Source: RGVD01 sp040403075
GTDB lineage: Bacteria > Bacteroidota > Bacteroidia > UKL13-3
Direction: 5' to 3'
NCBI GenBank assembly: GCA_040403075.1
Contig: JBBALJ010000027.1
Span: 1 to 36,149, forward strand
DNA length: 36,149 bases
In this document: piece after piece, positions 1-9,038 of the stretch
Layout: each line of letters opens with the position of its first letter
Numbering within the stretch: position 1 is the first letter of the stretch
Notes under the pieces: generated by a model
Databases searched by the model: none
The model's input: only the letters and a program-made list of their open reading frames with translations
Told to the model about the DNA's origin: nothing
Program-made: the position numbers and the translations under genes

Positions 1-42
1 TATAAATGTCTAAAAAATATTTATGATTTATGTTTTGTTTAA

Positions 43-70
43 AGATTGCTTCACTGCGTTCGCAATGACG
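43..70. repeat. Interspersed repeat, 'TCATTGCGAA' family, copy 1
   Basis: Read on the minus strand, this carries TCATTGCGAA, three variable bases, then AGTGAAGCAATC. The same 25-base pattern recurs in the opposite orientation at 26519-26543 with two differences. It lies just downstream of the thioesterase stop. Similar GCAAT-rich imperfect palindromes are scattered through many Bacteroidota genomes. No coding potential; any terminator role is a guess. Confidence 0.6.
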
Positions 71-84
71 CCTAGTTCGACAAT

Positions 85-489
85 TTAAAAATGCGGAATC
101 AATTTATCCATCAACACTTTGGGGCAACGGGTAGGTCTATTCGTTTGCATATCAATGTTAACCAGAAAAACTTCACCTGTTGTAAGGAGAACATCCTCCT
201 GGTTTCGAATTTCGAAATGAAACTCAGTTTTAACACCTGGTAACTTTTTTATAACGGTTTTTATGGTTAACAAATCATCATATCTAGCAGGCTTAATATA
301 AGTGCTTTGTAAGTGTATTACTGGCATCATTACCCCATTGTCTTCAAACTCTTTGTAGGTTAAGCCTATTTGTCTTAAGGCATCTGTTCTACCAATTTCG
401 AAATATTGTGCATAGTTGCCATGATAAACATAGCCCATTTTATCGGTTTCGTTGTACCTAACTCTAACAGTGGTTTCGCTTATAAACAT
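85..489 (-). CDS. Acyl-CoA thioesterase, YbgC/4-hydroxybenzoyl-CoA thioesterase family
   Basis: A 134-residue single hot-dog-fold protein, the usual length for the family. The N-terminus carries the signature RYNETDKMGYVYHGNY, with the likely catalytic Asp16 and the following His23 of the D-x-M-G-x-V-x-H-x-N-Y pattern. Family members hydrolyse acyl-CoA or acyl-ACP thioesters in the cytoplasm. The substrate cannot be read from sequence, so YbgC-like is as precise as is safe. The ATG at 489 is the only sensible start, because the signature begins nine residues in. It lies 64 bases downstream of the czcA-like gene on the same strand and could be co-transcribed, though no functional link is obvious. 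Confidence 0.85.
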   Translation of the reverse strand: MFISETTVRVRYNETDKMGYVYHGNYAQYFEIGRTDALRQIGLTYKEFEDNGVMMPVIHLQSTYIKPARYDDLLTIKTVIKKLPGVKTEFHFEIRNQEDVLLTTGEVFLVNIDMQTNRPTRCPKVLMDKLIPHF

Positions 490-553
490 ATATAAAAATA
501 AATATTGAAACGATATGAATCAAACAATTCAAATCGTTTCAAATTAAGCATAT

Positions 554-3500
554 TTATTCGTCAAGCATACTATGTTTTTTCTTATAGGCCCATGTAAAAA
601 CCAATGGGAAAATAAGTAGGGTTAAAATAGTTGCAGTGATTAATCCACCAATAACTACAATGGCTAAAGGTTTTTGTGTTTCGCTACCAATGCCAGTAGA
701 AATGGCAGCTGGTAATAACCCAATCATAGCCATTAAGGCGGTCATAACTACGGGTCGGATGCGCGATTTCACCCCATCTTTAATCGAGTCTTCTAAAGTC
801 ATTTTATCAAGTAAATTTTTCTTGAAGACGGAAATCAGAATTACCCCATTCTGAATACAAATACCAAAGAGTGCAATAAATCCAACACCTGCTGAAATAC
901 TAAAATTGGTTCCTGTTAGTAGCAACGCCCATATACCACCTATGAGTGCAAACGGCACATTGATTAGCACCAAACCTGCATCCTTGGCATGACCAAAGGT
1001 GATGAATAAAATAATAAAGATAATAATGATTGAAATTGGAACCACTTGAGCTAAACGTTTGGTTGCCCTCACTTGGTTCTCAAATTCACCTTTCCATTCT
1101 ATACTCATACCTTTTTTAAGTTTAATGGCATTGTTTACTTTATCCTGAGCCTCTTTAATAGTGCTACCTAAGTCTCTTCCACGTACAGAAAATTTAACAG
1201 CAATAAATCTTTGGTTATCTTCTCTGAAAATAAAGGCTGGACCTGTGATGGTTTTGATATCAGCAATTTCTCGCAATGGCATTCTACCACTATTAAAGGC
1301 TGGTACCATCAAATTACCTATGGCTTTTTCATCATTTCTGTCTTCTGGTCGGTATCTAATACGAATATCAAATTTCCTTTCACCTTCATACAATTTACTC
1401 GCAGCCTTTCCTCCAATTGCCATTTCAATGACGCTTTGCACGTCACTTGTGTTTGTGCCAAAAGCAGCCATTTTTTGTTGATCTAATTCGATTCTTTCTT
1501 CAGGTTGTCCAGTTAGCCTTATAACACCTAAATCTTCGATACCTTGAACCGTTTTAAGGATTCCAAATACACTATCTCCTAATGTTTCTAACTCGTGTAA
1601 ATCTTGCCCAAACACTTTAACAGCCAAACTTCCTTTAACACCACTCACCGCTTCTTCAACATTGTCCATAATAGGTTGAGAGAAGTTAAAACTAATACCT
1701 TGGTATTCGGATAAAGTGGCTTTCATTTCATCAATTAATGCATCAGCTGCAATCTTCCTTTTCCAATCGTCTTTTGGTTTTAAATCAACGTGAAACTCGA
1801 TATTAAAAAATCCAGTCGGATCAGTTCCATCATTAGGTCGACCTGTTTGACTCATTATGTGATTCACCTCTTCAAATCCACTTAATGATTTTCGTATTTT
1901 CTCGGTCATGTGAATGGATTGGGTTAAAGAAGTACTTAAAGGCATACTTGCCCTTATGTAAATAGCTCCTTCATTGAGATGTGGTAAAAACTCCGTACCT
2001 AGAAACTTGAAACTAAATATGCCTGCACCCATAAGGGTAAAAGCTACAATTAAACTTATTTTCTTATTTCTAAACGTGTATGAAAAGGCACCAAATATTT
2101 TATCTTGAATAAATTCAACAAATACATTGTGTTTCTCTTTTACATTTTTTCTAAGAAGAATACTGATTAATACCGGCACTAAAGTTAGGGTAAAAATAAG
2201 AGCCCCTAATAATGCAAAACCCAAAGTAAATGCTAATGGAGAGAACATTTTACCTTCCACTTTTTGGAAAGCAAATATGGGTACAAGCGCAGTAATAATG
2301 ATTAGCTTAGAAAAGAAAACAGCTTTACCCATTTCAGTTCCACTTTCTTTAATCAAACCAAGTTTAGAAAGTTTGTTAAATTTCTCCATCCCAACTTTCT
2401 TAGCCTTCATATCCAAAATGACAAAGAGCCCCTCGACCATTACCACGGCACCATCTATGATGATACCAAAATCAATCGCCCCCATCGAAAGCAAATTGGC
2501 TGTCATGCCTTTTAAACGCATACATATAAATGCAAATAACAAAGCCAATGGAATAATTATCGATACTATGACTGTTGTTCTCCAATCTAGCATGAAAATA
2601 AATACGATTACTGTAACAAGTAATATACCCTCTAGGAGGTTATGAATAACTGTAGTGGTGGTAAATTTTATTAGTGTTCCTCTATCATAAAAAGGTACAA
2701 TTTTCACATCTCCTGGAAGTACTGTTTCATTTAATTCAGTAATTTTATGGTGCAAGTTATCCAATACTTCACTTGGGTTTTCACCTTTTCTCATCAATAC
2801 AATTCCTTCAACCAAATTCTGACTCGTATCTCTTCCAACATAACCCAATAAAGGCAATTTAGATTCTTGCACTTCAGCCACATGCTTCACTAATATAGGA
2901 GTTCCGCTATTATTTGCAACAACAATATTTTCAATATCGCTCAAGTTATTTAACAAACCTATCCCTCTTACCACATATGCTTGATCACTTTTTTCAATGA
3001 TATCACCACCCACATTTACATTGCTTTTAGAGACGGCTTCATATACATCCAAGGCCGTTAAATCATACCTTGAAAGCATATTTGGATCTACCACTATTTC
3101 AGCAGTTTTAACCTCACCACCAAAGCTAACTACATCAGCCACACCTGGTACTTTTTTAATTTGCCTGTCAATCACCCAATCTTGAATTGTTTTCAATTCA
3201 CGAACGGATTGATTTTTGCTACTTAATGTATATCTGAAAATCTCTCCCGTTGGACCACTTGGTGGTTGTATTTCAGGGTCGATTCCATCAGGTAAATTAA
3301 GCGATTGAAGCTTTTGTGAAACTTGTTGTCTCGCCATGAAGTCTTCAACCTCATCATCAAAAATTATCGTTATAACGCTCAATCCGAAAAGAGAAATGGA
3401 TCTTAAACTTGTCTTCTTTGGAATTGAATTCATTTCTACCTCAATAGGTATAGTTACAAATTTCTCAATCTCTTCAGCACTTCGTCCAGGCCATTGTGTG

Positions 3501-3658
3501 ATTATCTGAACCCTCGTATTGGTAACATCTGGAAAAGCTTCAATAGGGGTATTCAGGTAACTAAAAACCCCTACTATAACTACCAAAATCGTAGCAAAAA
3601 ATACAAAAAATTTATTCTTTAACGAGAACCCAATGATGTTTTTAATAAATTTATTCAT
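554..3658 (-). CDS. czcA: CzcA-type heavy-metal efflux RND transporter
   Basis: A 1034-residue inner-membrane RND pump of the heavy-metal (HME) subfamily, full length. The N-terminus shows one membrane segment (about 13-35) followed by the HME-typical NTPIEAFPDVTNTRVQI. The proton-relay segment DFGIIIDGAVVMVE lies at 396-409, placing Asp396, Asp402 and Glu409 as in CzcA. This form is characteristic of pumps for divalent cations (Co, Zn, Cd, Ni). The Cu/Ag CusA form, with A-x-x-x-G-A-M-V-D-A, is absent. The second half repeats the porter domain and ends in the usual block of membrane segments. It should act with a periplasmic adaptor and a TolC channel. Those partners are not adjacent but lie at 13002-15358, beyond a plus-strand operon. 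The exact metal is not determinable. Confidence 0.9.
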   Translation of the reverse strand: MNKFIKNIIGFSLKNKFFVFFATILVVIVGVFSYLNTPIEAFPDVTNTRVQIITQWPGRSAEEIEKFVTIPIEVEMNSIPKKTSLRSISLFGLSVITIIFDDEVEDFMARQQVSQKLQSLNLPDGIDPEIQPPSGPTGEIFRYTLSSKNQSVRELKTIQDWVIDRQIKKVPGVADVVSFGGEVKTAEIVVDPNMLSRYDLTALDVYEAVSKSNVNVGGDIIEKSDQAYVVRGIGLLNNLSDIENIVVANNSGTPILVKHVAEVQESKLPLLGYVGRDTSQNLVEGIVLMRKGENPSEVLDNLHHKITELNETVLPGDVKIVPFYDRGTLIKFTTTTVIHNLLEGILLVTVIVFIFMLDWRTTVIVSIIIPLALLFAFICMRLKGMTANLLSMGAIDFGIIIDGAVVMVEGLFVILDMKAKKVGMEKFNKLSKLGLIKESGTEMGKAVFFSKLIIITALVPIFAFQKVEGKMFSPLAFTLGFALLGALIFTLTLVPVLISILLRKNVKEKHNVFVEFIQDKIFGAFSYTFRNKKISLIVAFTLMGAGIFSFKFLGTEFLPHLNEGAIYIRASMPLSTSLTQSIHMTEKIRKSLSGFEEVNHIMSQTGRPNDGTDPTGFFNIEFHVDLKPKDDWKRKIAADALIDEMKATLSEYQGISFNFSQPIMDNVEEAVSGVKGSLAVKVFGQDLHELETLGDSVFGILKTVQGIEDLGVIRLTGQPEERIELDQQKMAAFGTNTSDVQSVIEMAIGGKAASKLYEGERKFDIRIRYRPEDRNDEKAIGNLMVPAFNSGRMPLREIADIKTITGPAFIFREDNQRFIAVKFSVRGRDLGSTIKEAQDKVNNAIKLKKGMSIEWKGEFENQVRATKRLAQVVPISIIIIFIILFITFGHAKDAGLVLINVPFALIGGIWALLLTGTNFSISAGVGFIALFGICIQNGVILISVFKKNLLDKMTLEDSIKDGVKSRIRPVVMTALMAMIGLLPAAISTGIGSETQKPLAIVVIGGLITATILTLLIFPLVFTWAYKKKHSMLDE

Positions 3659-3860
3659 CTGTGTTTATGTAGCTAAATTTCTTACAATTTGAGTGTATGG
3701 GATTTTATTTGATTAAAGTTATTATTAAAACCTTGTTAAACGATAATCTAAAAACTGGTAATAAAACAAATACCTCTTGATTCATAATATTTTATAACAC
3801 TTTTAAATTAATCTTAATTTCTTTATTGAACCTTTACAAATATAAATCATCAAAGGCATA

Positions 3861-4787
3861 ATGATTAAATATACTTTCTCCATTTATATGTTAGTGATTT
3901 TATCTACATGCTATGCGCAAATAGAATCTAATTTAGAAGATTCCAAAACAGACAGTTTAGATAAAATTAAAGAGGATAGTATTCAATTAGCTCATAAAAA
4001 CAGCCATCAATTTTCATATACAAGCGAATACACAAGCAAAGTTGTTTTTAGAGGTAGGGACTTTGGTTTACAACAATATGGTGTTACAAATAATTTTGAA
4101 TATAAAAACCCAAGTGGATTTTATGCTACTTTAAATAACTATTCGTGGAGCGGAATTTATACTTTTATAGCTAAAACGGATATTGGCCTTGGTTTTGAAA
4201 AGGAAATTGGTAAGTATCTTACTATAAATGCTTGCTACGAAAAATGGTTTTTTGCGGATGATCCATTTTTTGATCCAAATTCACTTAATAATATGTTTTC
4301 AGCAGATGTAAGCACCAATTTTGATAAACTAAATTTTGATTTAGGGTATTATTATATATGGGGCAATGATGCTGCTTTATTATTAAGTCTGACAACAGAC
4401 TACAGGATAGATTTACCAAGTTTCTCTGAAAATATATATTTAGCAATAGATCCCACTTTATTAGGTGAAGCTTTTGCAGGAGATAATTCTGTAGCCATTT
4501 TAAACAAAAAAGGTAAGAAAAGGAAAACTGCGCCTATTTATCTTCAACAAGACCTAAGTATGGCTAATTATGAGTTTAGTTTACCTCTTAGTATTGAATA
4601 TAAAAATATAACCATCACACCTACCTATCATTACTCCTACCCAATAGCTTTATCAGATGAGGATCCTCCATTAAGTAGCTACCTAGTTGGTGGATTTAGC
4701 TATTTTACCATATCAGCCCAATTTGATTTTTATTTTTTTAAAAAACATGAAAAAAAAACAACGTCAAATATTTTATACCGAAAGTAA
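3861..4787 (+). CDS. Predicted outer-membrane beta-barrel protein, first gene of exopolysaccharide-like operon
   Basis: 308 residues, family not recognised with certainty. A signal peptide (MIKYTFSIYMLVILSTCYAQ) is followed by a short acidic linker. The rest is a chain of alternating aromatic/hydrophobic strands such as YNLGYYYIWG-like and SYFTISAQFDFYFF segments, typical of a small barrel. The last strand ends FDFYFF, the kind of aromatic end recognised by the barrel-assembly machinery. It is followed by about 15 extra, mostly charged residues encoded almost entirely where this gene overlaps the next by 41 bases. The overlap implies translational coupling to the polysaccharide enzyme downstream. 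By position it could be an export channel for that product, as PgaA is for PNAG, but it lacks visible TPR repeats. That role is inference. Confidence 0.7.
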   Translation: MIKYTFSIYMLVILSTCYAQIESNLEDSKTDSLDKIKEDSIQLAHKNSHQFSYTSEYTSKVVFRGRDFGLQQYGVTNNFEYKNPSGFYATLNNYSWSGIYTFIAKTDIGLGFEKEIGKYLTINACYEKWFFADDPFFDPNSLNNMFSADVSTNFDKLNFDLGYYYIWGNDAALLLSLTTDYRIDLPSFSENIYLAIDPTLLGEAFAGDNSVAILNKKGKKRKTAPIYLQQDLSMANYEFSLPLSIEYKNITITPTYHYSYPIALSDEDPPLSSYLVGGFSYFTISAQFDFYFFKKHEKKTTSNILYRK

Positions 4788-7700
4788 ATTAAGGTGGCAA
4801 ACCTTTAAAGGTATCTTATATCTAAGTGCCTTTTTAATTCTGGTATTTATTGCAGTTGGAATTTATTCGTTATCAAACAAAGAGACTGTCATTATCCCAA
4901 AGCAATTGGGAGAAAATCAGCTATTAAAAATTGAAATGAATGACAGTAACTACAACAGTAGTCATGATGAATTTAAAAAAGAAATTGCCGCTATACGAAA
5001 ACAAAACAGAGCGGACTTCTATAATAAATTTCAGGTTAATATACCATCTAATGACAGTGTGAAGCCACTGTTTCCAGTTAGGTCTGCATTCTATGTAAAT
5101 TGGGATATTCAATCATTGCAATCTTTAAAAAAGAACATTTCGAAACTTAATCTAGTTTTACCTGAATTATTTTTTGTTCAAGACACTAGTGATGAGATTT
5201 ACGTTGACATGAATGAAACATCTATTAAAGCTCTTAAAATAATGAAGGATGGGCATGTAACCATTTTACCAATGGTAACAAATTTTTTCAATAAAAAATG
5301 GAATGGTAACAATGTAAGAAGAATTATTCATAATAAAAATAGAAAAACAATATTTATCAATAGCATAATTAAACAACTTAGAAAATACAAACTTCATGGA
5401 ATAAATATCGACTTTGAAGACCTGAATGAAACTACTGATGAATTTATAATTGATTTTCAAAAAGATTTAAGTTTGGCCTTACATAAGAATGGATTTCTAT
5501 TAACTCAGGACGTTTCACCGTTTAATGAAGACTATAATTATAAGGAGCTTTCAAAATACAATGATTTGATATTTTTGATGGCTTATGACCAACACAATAT
5601 GTCATCAAGTCCTGGACCCATTTCATCAATTGATTGGGTTGAAAATGCTTTAGACGAATCACTCAAAAACATTATTTCAAATAAAGTTGTGCTTTGCCTT
5701 GCTGCTTATGGCTATGATTGGCCCATAGGATATCAAGCTTCAGATATCACTTACCAAGAGGCCATGACTATTGCTAAAGAAAGTGACACCATTCCTTTTT
5801 ATAATAACCATACTTACAACTTAAATTACACCTATTGGGACGAAAATGATATAGAACATCAAGTTTATTTTACAGATGCTGCTACAACCTACAATTTAAT
5901 TAGAGCAAGTTATGATTTTGGGACAGCTGGTGTGGCATTATGGCGTTTAGGCTCTGAGGATGAAAGAATATGGAGATTTTACAATCAAAATCTTGATGCA
6001 AACTTTTTAAATAACAATAAAAATAGACTTGACTCTGTTGATCAAATACCAACACTAACAAATGTGGATTATGTTGGAGAGGGCGAAATATTAAATATTT
6101 TAAGTACACCTTCAAAAGGAGTTATCGAATTTGAATATGACTCAACTGATAAATTAATTTCAGAAGAAAAGTATAAAAGTCTTCCATCTGGCTATGTTAT
6201 AAAGAAATCAGGCAACAAGGAGAAAAAAATAGTATTGAGTTTTGATGATGGACCAGACGAAGATTATACCAATAAGATTATTTCAATACTTGAAAAATAT
6301 AATATCCCAGCCTCATTCTTTGTAACAGGTGTAAATATCCAAGCTAATTTACCAACCTTTATAAAATTATTTAACAAGGGATATGAAATTGGAAATCATA
6401 CCTATACGCATGCAAATTTAGAAGAAGCGAGTATAGAAAGAACAAAATTAGAACTTCGGACAACTCGAAGAATGATTGAAGCTATAACAGGGCAAAGCAC
6501 TGTACTATTTAGACCACCATTTAGTGTAGATGCTGAACCTACTAGCTATAATGAATTAAAACCACTAGCTATTGGGAAAGAAGAAAATTATATATACGTT
6601 GGGGCTGCAATAGATACCAGAGATTGGGAAAAGAATGTTTCAGCTGATACCATTTATAAAAGGGCCATTAGCAAGAAAAATATTGGGAACATCATTTTAT
6701 TGCATGATGCCGGTGGAGATAGAGAACAAACAATACTTGCCTTACCTCGCATTATTGAATATTATAAGAAAAATGGATATACCTTCACCACCATTGCAGA
6801 CCTATTAAATAAAAAAAAGGAACAGTTAATGCCACCTTTAATTAATAAAAAATCGAATTACATAAATGATTTCAACTATTCTAGTATTTATCTTATATAC
6901 TATTCTGAATATTTTATCTATTGTATATTTCTTATTGCTCTTTTATTAACGGCTTTTAGACTGCTAGCCATTTCAGTTTTAGCTACTAAAAAACAATTCG
7001 AAAATAAACAAAATGCAAAAGCCCAATTGAGGTATTCAAATTATAAAGTTAGTATAATTGTGCCCTGCTATAATGAAGAGGTAAATATTGTTAAAACAAT
7101 AGATCACTTGCTTAATTTAAGTTATCAAAATATAGAAATTACTGTTGTTGACGATGGTAGCACAGATAAAACTTTGGATAATTTAATTTCAAATTTTAGA
7201 ACTAAATTAAATGTGAAAATATTCTCTAAAGTTAATGAAGGCAAGGCAGAAGCCATCAATTATGGGATAAAGCATTCTTCAGGAAATTTATTGTTTTGTA
7301 TTGATGCAGATACTGTTATTTCTAACGATGCGATTGAAAAAATGTTGGTTTACTTTGAGGATGATAAAGTAGCTGCAGTAGCAGGCAATGTAAAGGTTGG
7401 TAATAAGGTTAATTTGCTTACCAATTGGCAAAGTATTGAGTACATTACAAGTCAAAATTTTGACCGAATGGCATTTGATGTCTTAAACGGCATTATGGTG
7501 GTTCCGGGCGCAATTGGTATGTTTCGTAAAAAACACGTATTGGAAGTTGGTTTATTCTCCACTGATACATTGGCCGAAGATTGTGATTTGACCATGAAAT
7601 TATTAGCAAATGGGTATAAAGTAAAGACCTGCAATCAAGCAATGGCTTATACTGAAGCTCCTGATCGCATTTCATCATTTGTCAAACAGCGAAGAAGATG

Positions 7701-8130
7701 GAGTTACGGAATTATTCAAAGTTTCTGGAAGCATCGTAAACTTTTATTTAATTTTGGGAAACCCAATATGGGTTGGGTGGTGCTTCCTAACATTCTTATT
7801 TTTCAAATGATATTACCTTTATTCAATCCATTGGTTGATATTATTCTAATATTATCTTTGTTATTTGGTAAAACAATGATTGTATTGTTTCTTTATTTAA
7901 TTTACATGATTGTAGATATGCTTTTGGCTACATTTGCATTTGCCTTTGAAGGAGAATCTATCAATTACAAAGTACTTGCCATGATGATTCCTCAGAGGAT
8001 TATTTATAGACAATTGTTTTTTTACATATTATTTATATCTTACATAAAAATAATTAAAGGTGAATTACAACATTGGGGAATAATAAAGAGGACTGGTATG
8101 GTTAAATCAATCATAAATAAAGTTGAATAA
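4747..8130 (+). CDS. Trifunctional membrane protein: GH18-like domain, NodB polysaccharide deacetylase, family 2 glycosyltransferase
   Basis: About 1127 residues. The order is: cytoplasmic Lys-rich start, membrane segment (22-42), GH18-like domain (about 110-415) with GINIDFE containing the putative acid Glu224, NodB deacetylase (about 495-700), membrane segment (about 713-746), GT2 domain (about 765-1000), and C-terminal membrane segments. Deacetylase motifs present are FDDGP (499-503), NHTYTH with metal-ligand His551 and His555, RPPF (589-592), DTRDW (623-627) and LLHDAGG. GT2 motifs are VPCYNEE, DDGSTD (802-807), DAD (853-855), ED (944-945) and QRRRW (981-985), as in processive beta-glycan synthases. 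Topology puts the hydrolase and deacetylase in the periplasm and synthesis in the cytoplasm. Together they resemble PgaB plus PgaC in one chain. The ATG at 4747 was chosen because upstream codons only prolong the overlap. Product identity (poly-GlcNAc-like) is inference. Confidence 0.85.
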   Translation: MKKKQRQIFYTESKLRWQTFKGILYLSAFLILVFIAVGIYSLSNKETVIIPKQLGENQLLKIEMNDSNYNSSHDEFKKEIAAIRKQNRADFYNKFQVNIPSNDSVKPLFPVRSAFYVNWDIQSLQSLKKNISKLNLVLPELFFVQDTSDEIYVDMNETSIKALKIMKDGHVTILPMVTNFFNKKWNGNNVRRIIHNKNRKTIFINSIIKQLRKYKLHGINIDFEDLNETTDEFIIDFQKDLSLALHKNGFLLTQDVSPFNEDYNYKELSKYNDLIFLMAYDQHNMSSSPGPISSIDWVENALDESLKNIISNKVVLCLAAYGYDWPIGYQASDITYQEAMTIAKESDTIPFYNNHTYNLNYTYWDENDIEHQVYFTDAATTYNLIRASYDFGTAGVALWRLGSEDERIWRFYNQNLDANFLNNNKNRLDSVDQIPTLTNVDYVGEGEILNILSTPSKGVIEFEYDSTDKLISEEKYKSLPSGYVIKKSGNKEKKIVLSFDDGPDEDYTNKIISILEKYNIPASFFVTGVNIQANLPTFIKLFNKGYEIGNHTYTHANLEEASIERTKLELRTTRRMIEAITGQSTVLFRPPFSVDAEPTSYNELKPLAIGKEENYIYVGAAIDTRDWEKNVSADTIYKRAISKKNIGNIILLHDAGGDREQTILALPRIIEYYKKNGYTFTTIADLLNKKKEQLMPPLINKKSNYINDFNYSSIYLIYYSEYFIYCIFLIALLLTAFRLLAISVLATKKQFENKQNAKAQLRYSNYKVSIIVPCYNEEVNIVKTIDHLLNLSYQNIEITVVDDGSTDKTLDNLISNFRTKLNVKIFSKVNEGKAEAINYGIKHSSGNLLFCIDADTVISNDAIEKMLVYFEDDKVAAVAGNVKVGNKVNLLTNWQSIEYITSQNFDRMAFDVLNGIMVVPGAIGMFRKKHVLEVGLFSTDTLAEDCDLTMKLLANGYKVKTCNQAMAYTEAPDRISSFVKQRRRWSYGIIQSFWKHRKLLFNFGKPNMGWVVLPNILIFQMILPLFNPLVDIILILSLLFGKTMIVLFLYLIYMIVDMLLATFAFAFEGESINYKVLAMMIPQRIIYRQLFFYILFISYIKIIKGELQHWGIIKRTGMVKSIINKVE

Positions 8131-8146
8131 AGCGATTTTAAAAGTT

Positions 8147-9028
8147 ATGCAAAAAACCAAAGCAAATCAAGTAATAGTTTCATTAGTAGTTCTACTATTT
8201 TTAGTATCATGTACAAAAAGAAACGACCCAAGCAGCAATACTATTTATGGTTGCACAGACACTGAGGCTTTCAATTATAACATAGACGCAGAAACCGATG
8301 ATGGTTCATGCCAGGTTGCAAATTATGTTTGGACTCCCCTATTTATCTATTTTACAAATACTTCAGATGCAAAATGTGGCCAATTTGGAAATGCCATTTT
8401 TGATAGTATTGCGGACACAAAAGATTCGAGTTCAATAGCAATCGCTATTCATACTGCAGGTAGCGCTATTGCAAATAACGCATCCGAGACTATATACACG
8501 CAATTAAATGGCACCAAAGTGCCAGAATATATGGTTAATAATGGCATTTGTACCGTCTCTGGAGGCACATTGGGAATAAAAATATCAGAAACAGCAAAAG
8601 AAATTCAAAAAAAAATTGATTCTACTTCTTTCATATTACCCATAGCGAGCACTTGGATGGATTATACCATTGCTAATAACTCCATAACTTGTAAAACAAA
8701 AAGCAAATTTTTCAATGCTACTTCGGGTGAATATTACTTGGCTATTTATGTAATTGAAGATAGTGTAGTTGCCCCTCAAAAAATTACTGCTATCAATACA
8801 AAACAAGACTTCTCTCATTATGATGTATTACGAACCTCAATGACTCAAGCTTTGGGAGATTTATTGGTATCAGGAAGTGTCCAAACCAATATTCCGTATG
8901 AATTGAATCGAAGTATTGTAATTGACCCTTCATGGAAATCTGAGAACCTTAAAGTGATTGCAGTTATTTATAGAAAAACACAAGCTGGATTGCAAATTAT
9001 AAATGCCACAAGAAGATATAACGAGTAG
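8147..9028 (+). CDS. Omp28-like outer-membrane lipoprotein
   Basis: About 293 residues from the ATG. A TTG 24 bases upstream, inside the end of the preceding gene, is a weaker alternative. The signal ends in a lipobox, LVSC, with Cys22 as the likely lipidated residue. After it comes a GCTDTEAFNYN...DDGSC segment, a short Asp/Asn-rich repeat widespread in Bacteroidota surface proteins and probably calcium-binding. The C-terminal part, with HYDVLRTSMTQALGDLL, resembles the Omp28 family of surface lipoproteins, whose function is unknown. It follows the fusion enzyme by 16 bases and so is probably the last gene of the operon. It ends 10 bases from the convergent TonB receptor gene. Family assignment is moderate; role unknown. 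Confidence 0.65.
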   Translation: MQKTKANQVIVSLVVLLFLVSCTKRNDPSSNTIYGCTDTEAFNYNIDAETDDGSCQVANYVWTPLFIYFTNTSDAKCGQFGNAIFDSIADTKDSSSIAIAIHTAGSAIANNASETIYTQLNGTKVPEYMVNNGICTVSGGTLGIKISETAKEIQKKIDSTSFILPIASTWMDYTIANNSITCKTKSKFFNATSGEYYLAIYVIEDSVVAPQKITAINTKQDFSHYDVLRTSMTQALGDLLVSGSVQTNIPYELNRSIVIDPSWKSENLKVIAVIYRKTQAGLQIINATRRYNE

Positions 9029-9038
9029 TGAAAATATA

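Noticed and set aside
2127..2645. 172-codon plus-strand frame opposite the CzcA gene
   Set aside because: Lies wholly inside a well-conserved gene on the other strand. Its product is low-complexity Ser/Thr/Ile sequence with no family features. Other antisense frames over korA, nuoJ, the TonB receptor and the NHL gene were dropped for the same reason.
3659..9038. Genomic island or mobile element carrying the polysaccharide operon
   Set aside because: No integrase, transposase, tRNA target or flanking direct repeats could be seen, and base composition is not obviously different from its neighbours. Only the split of czc genes hints at insertion.
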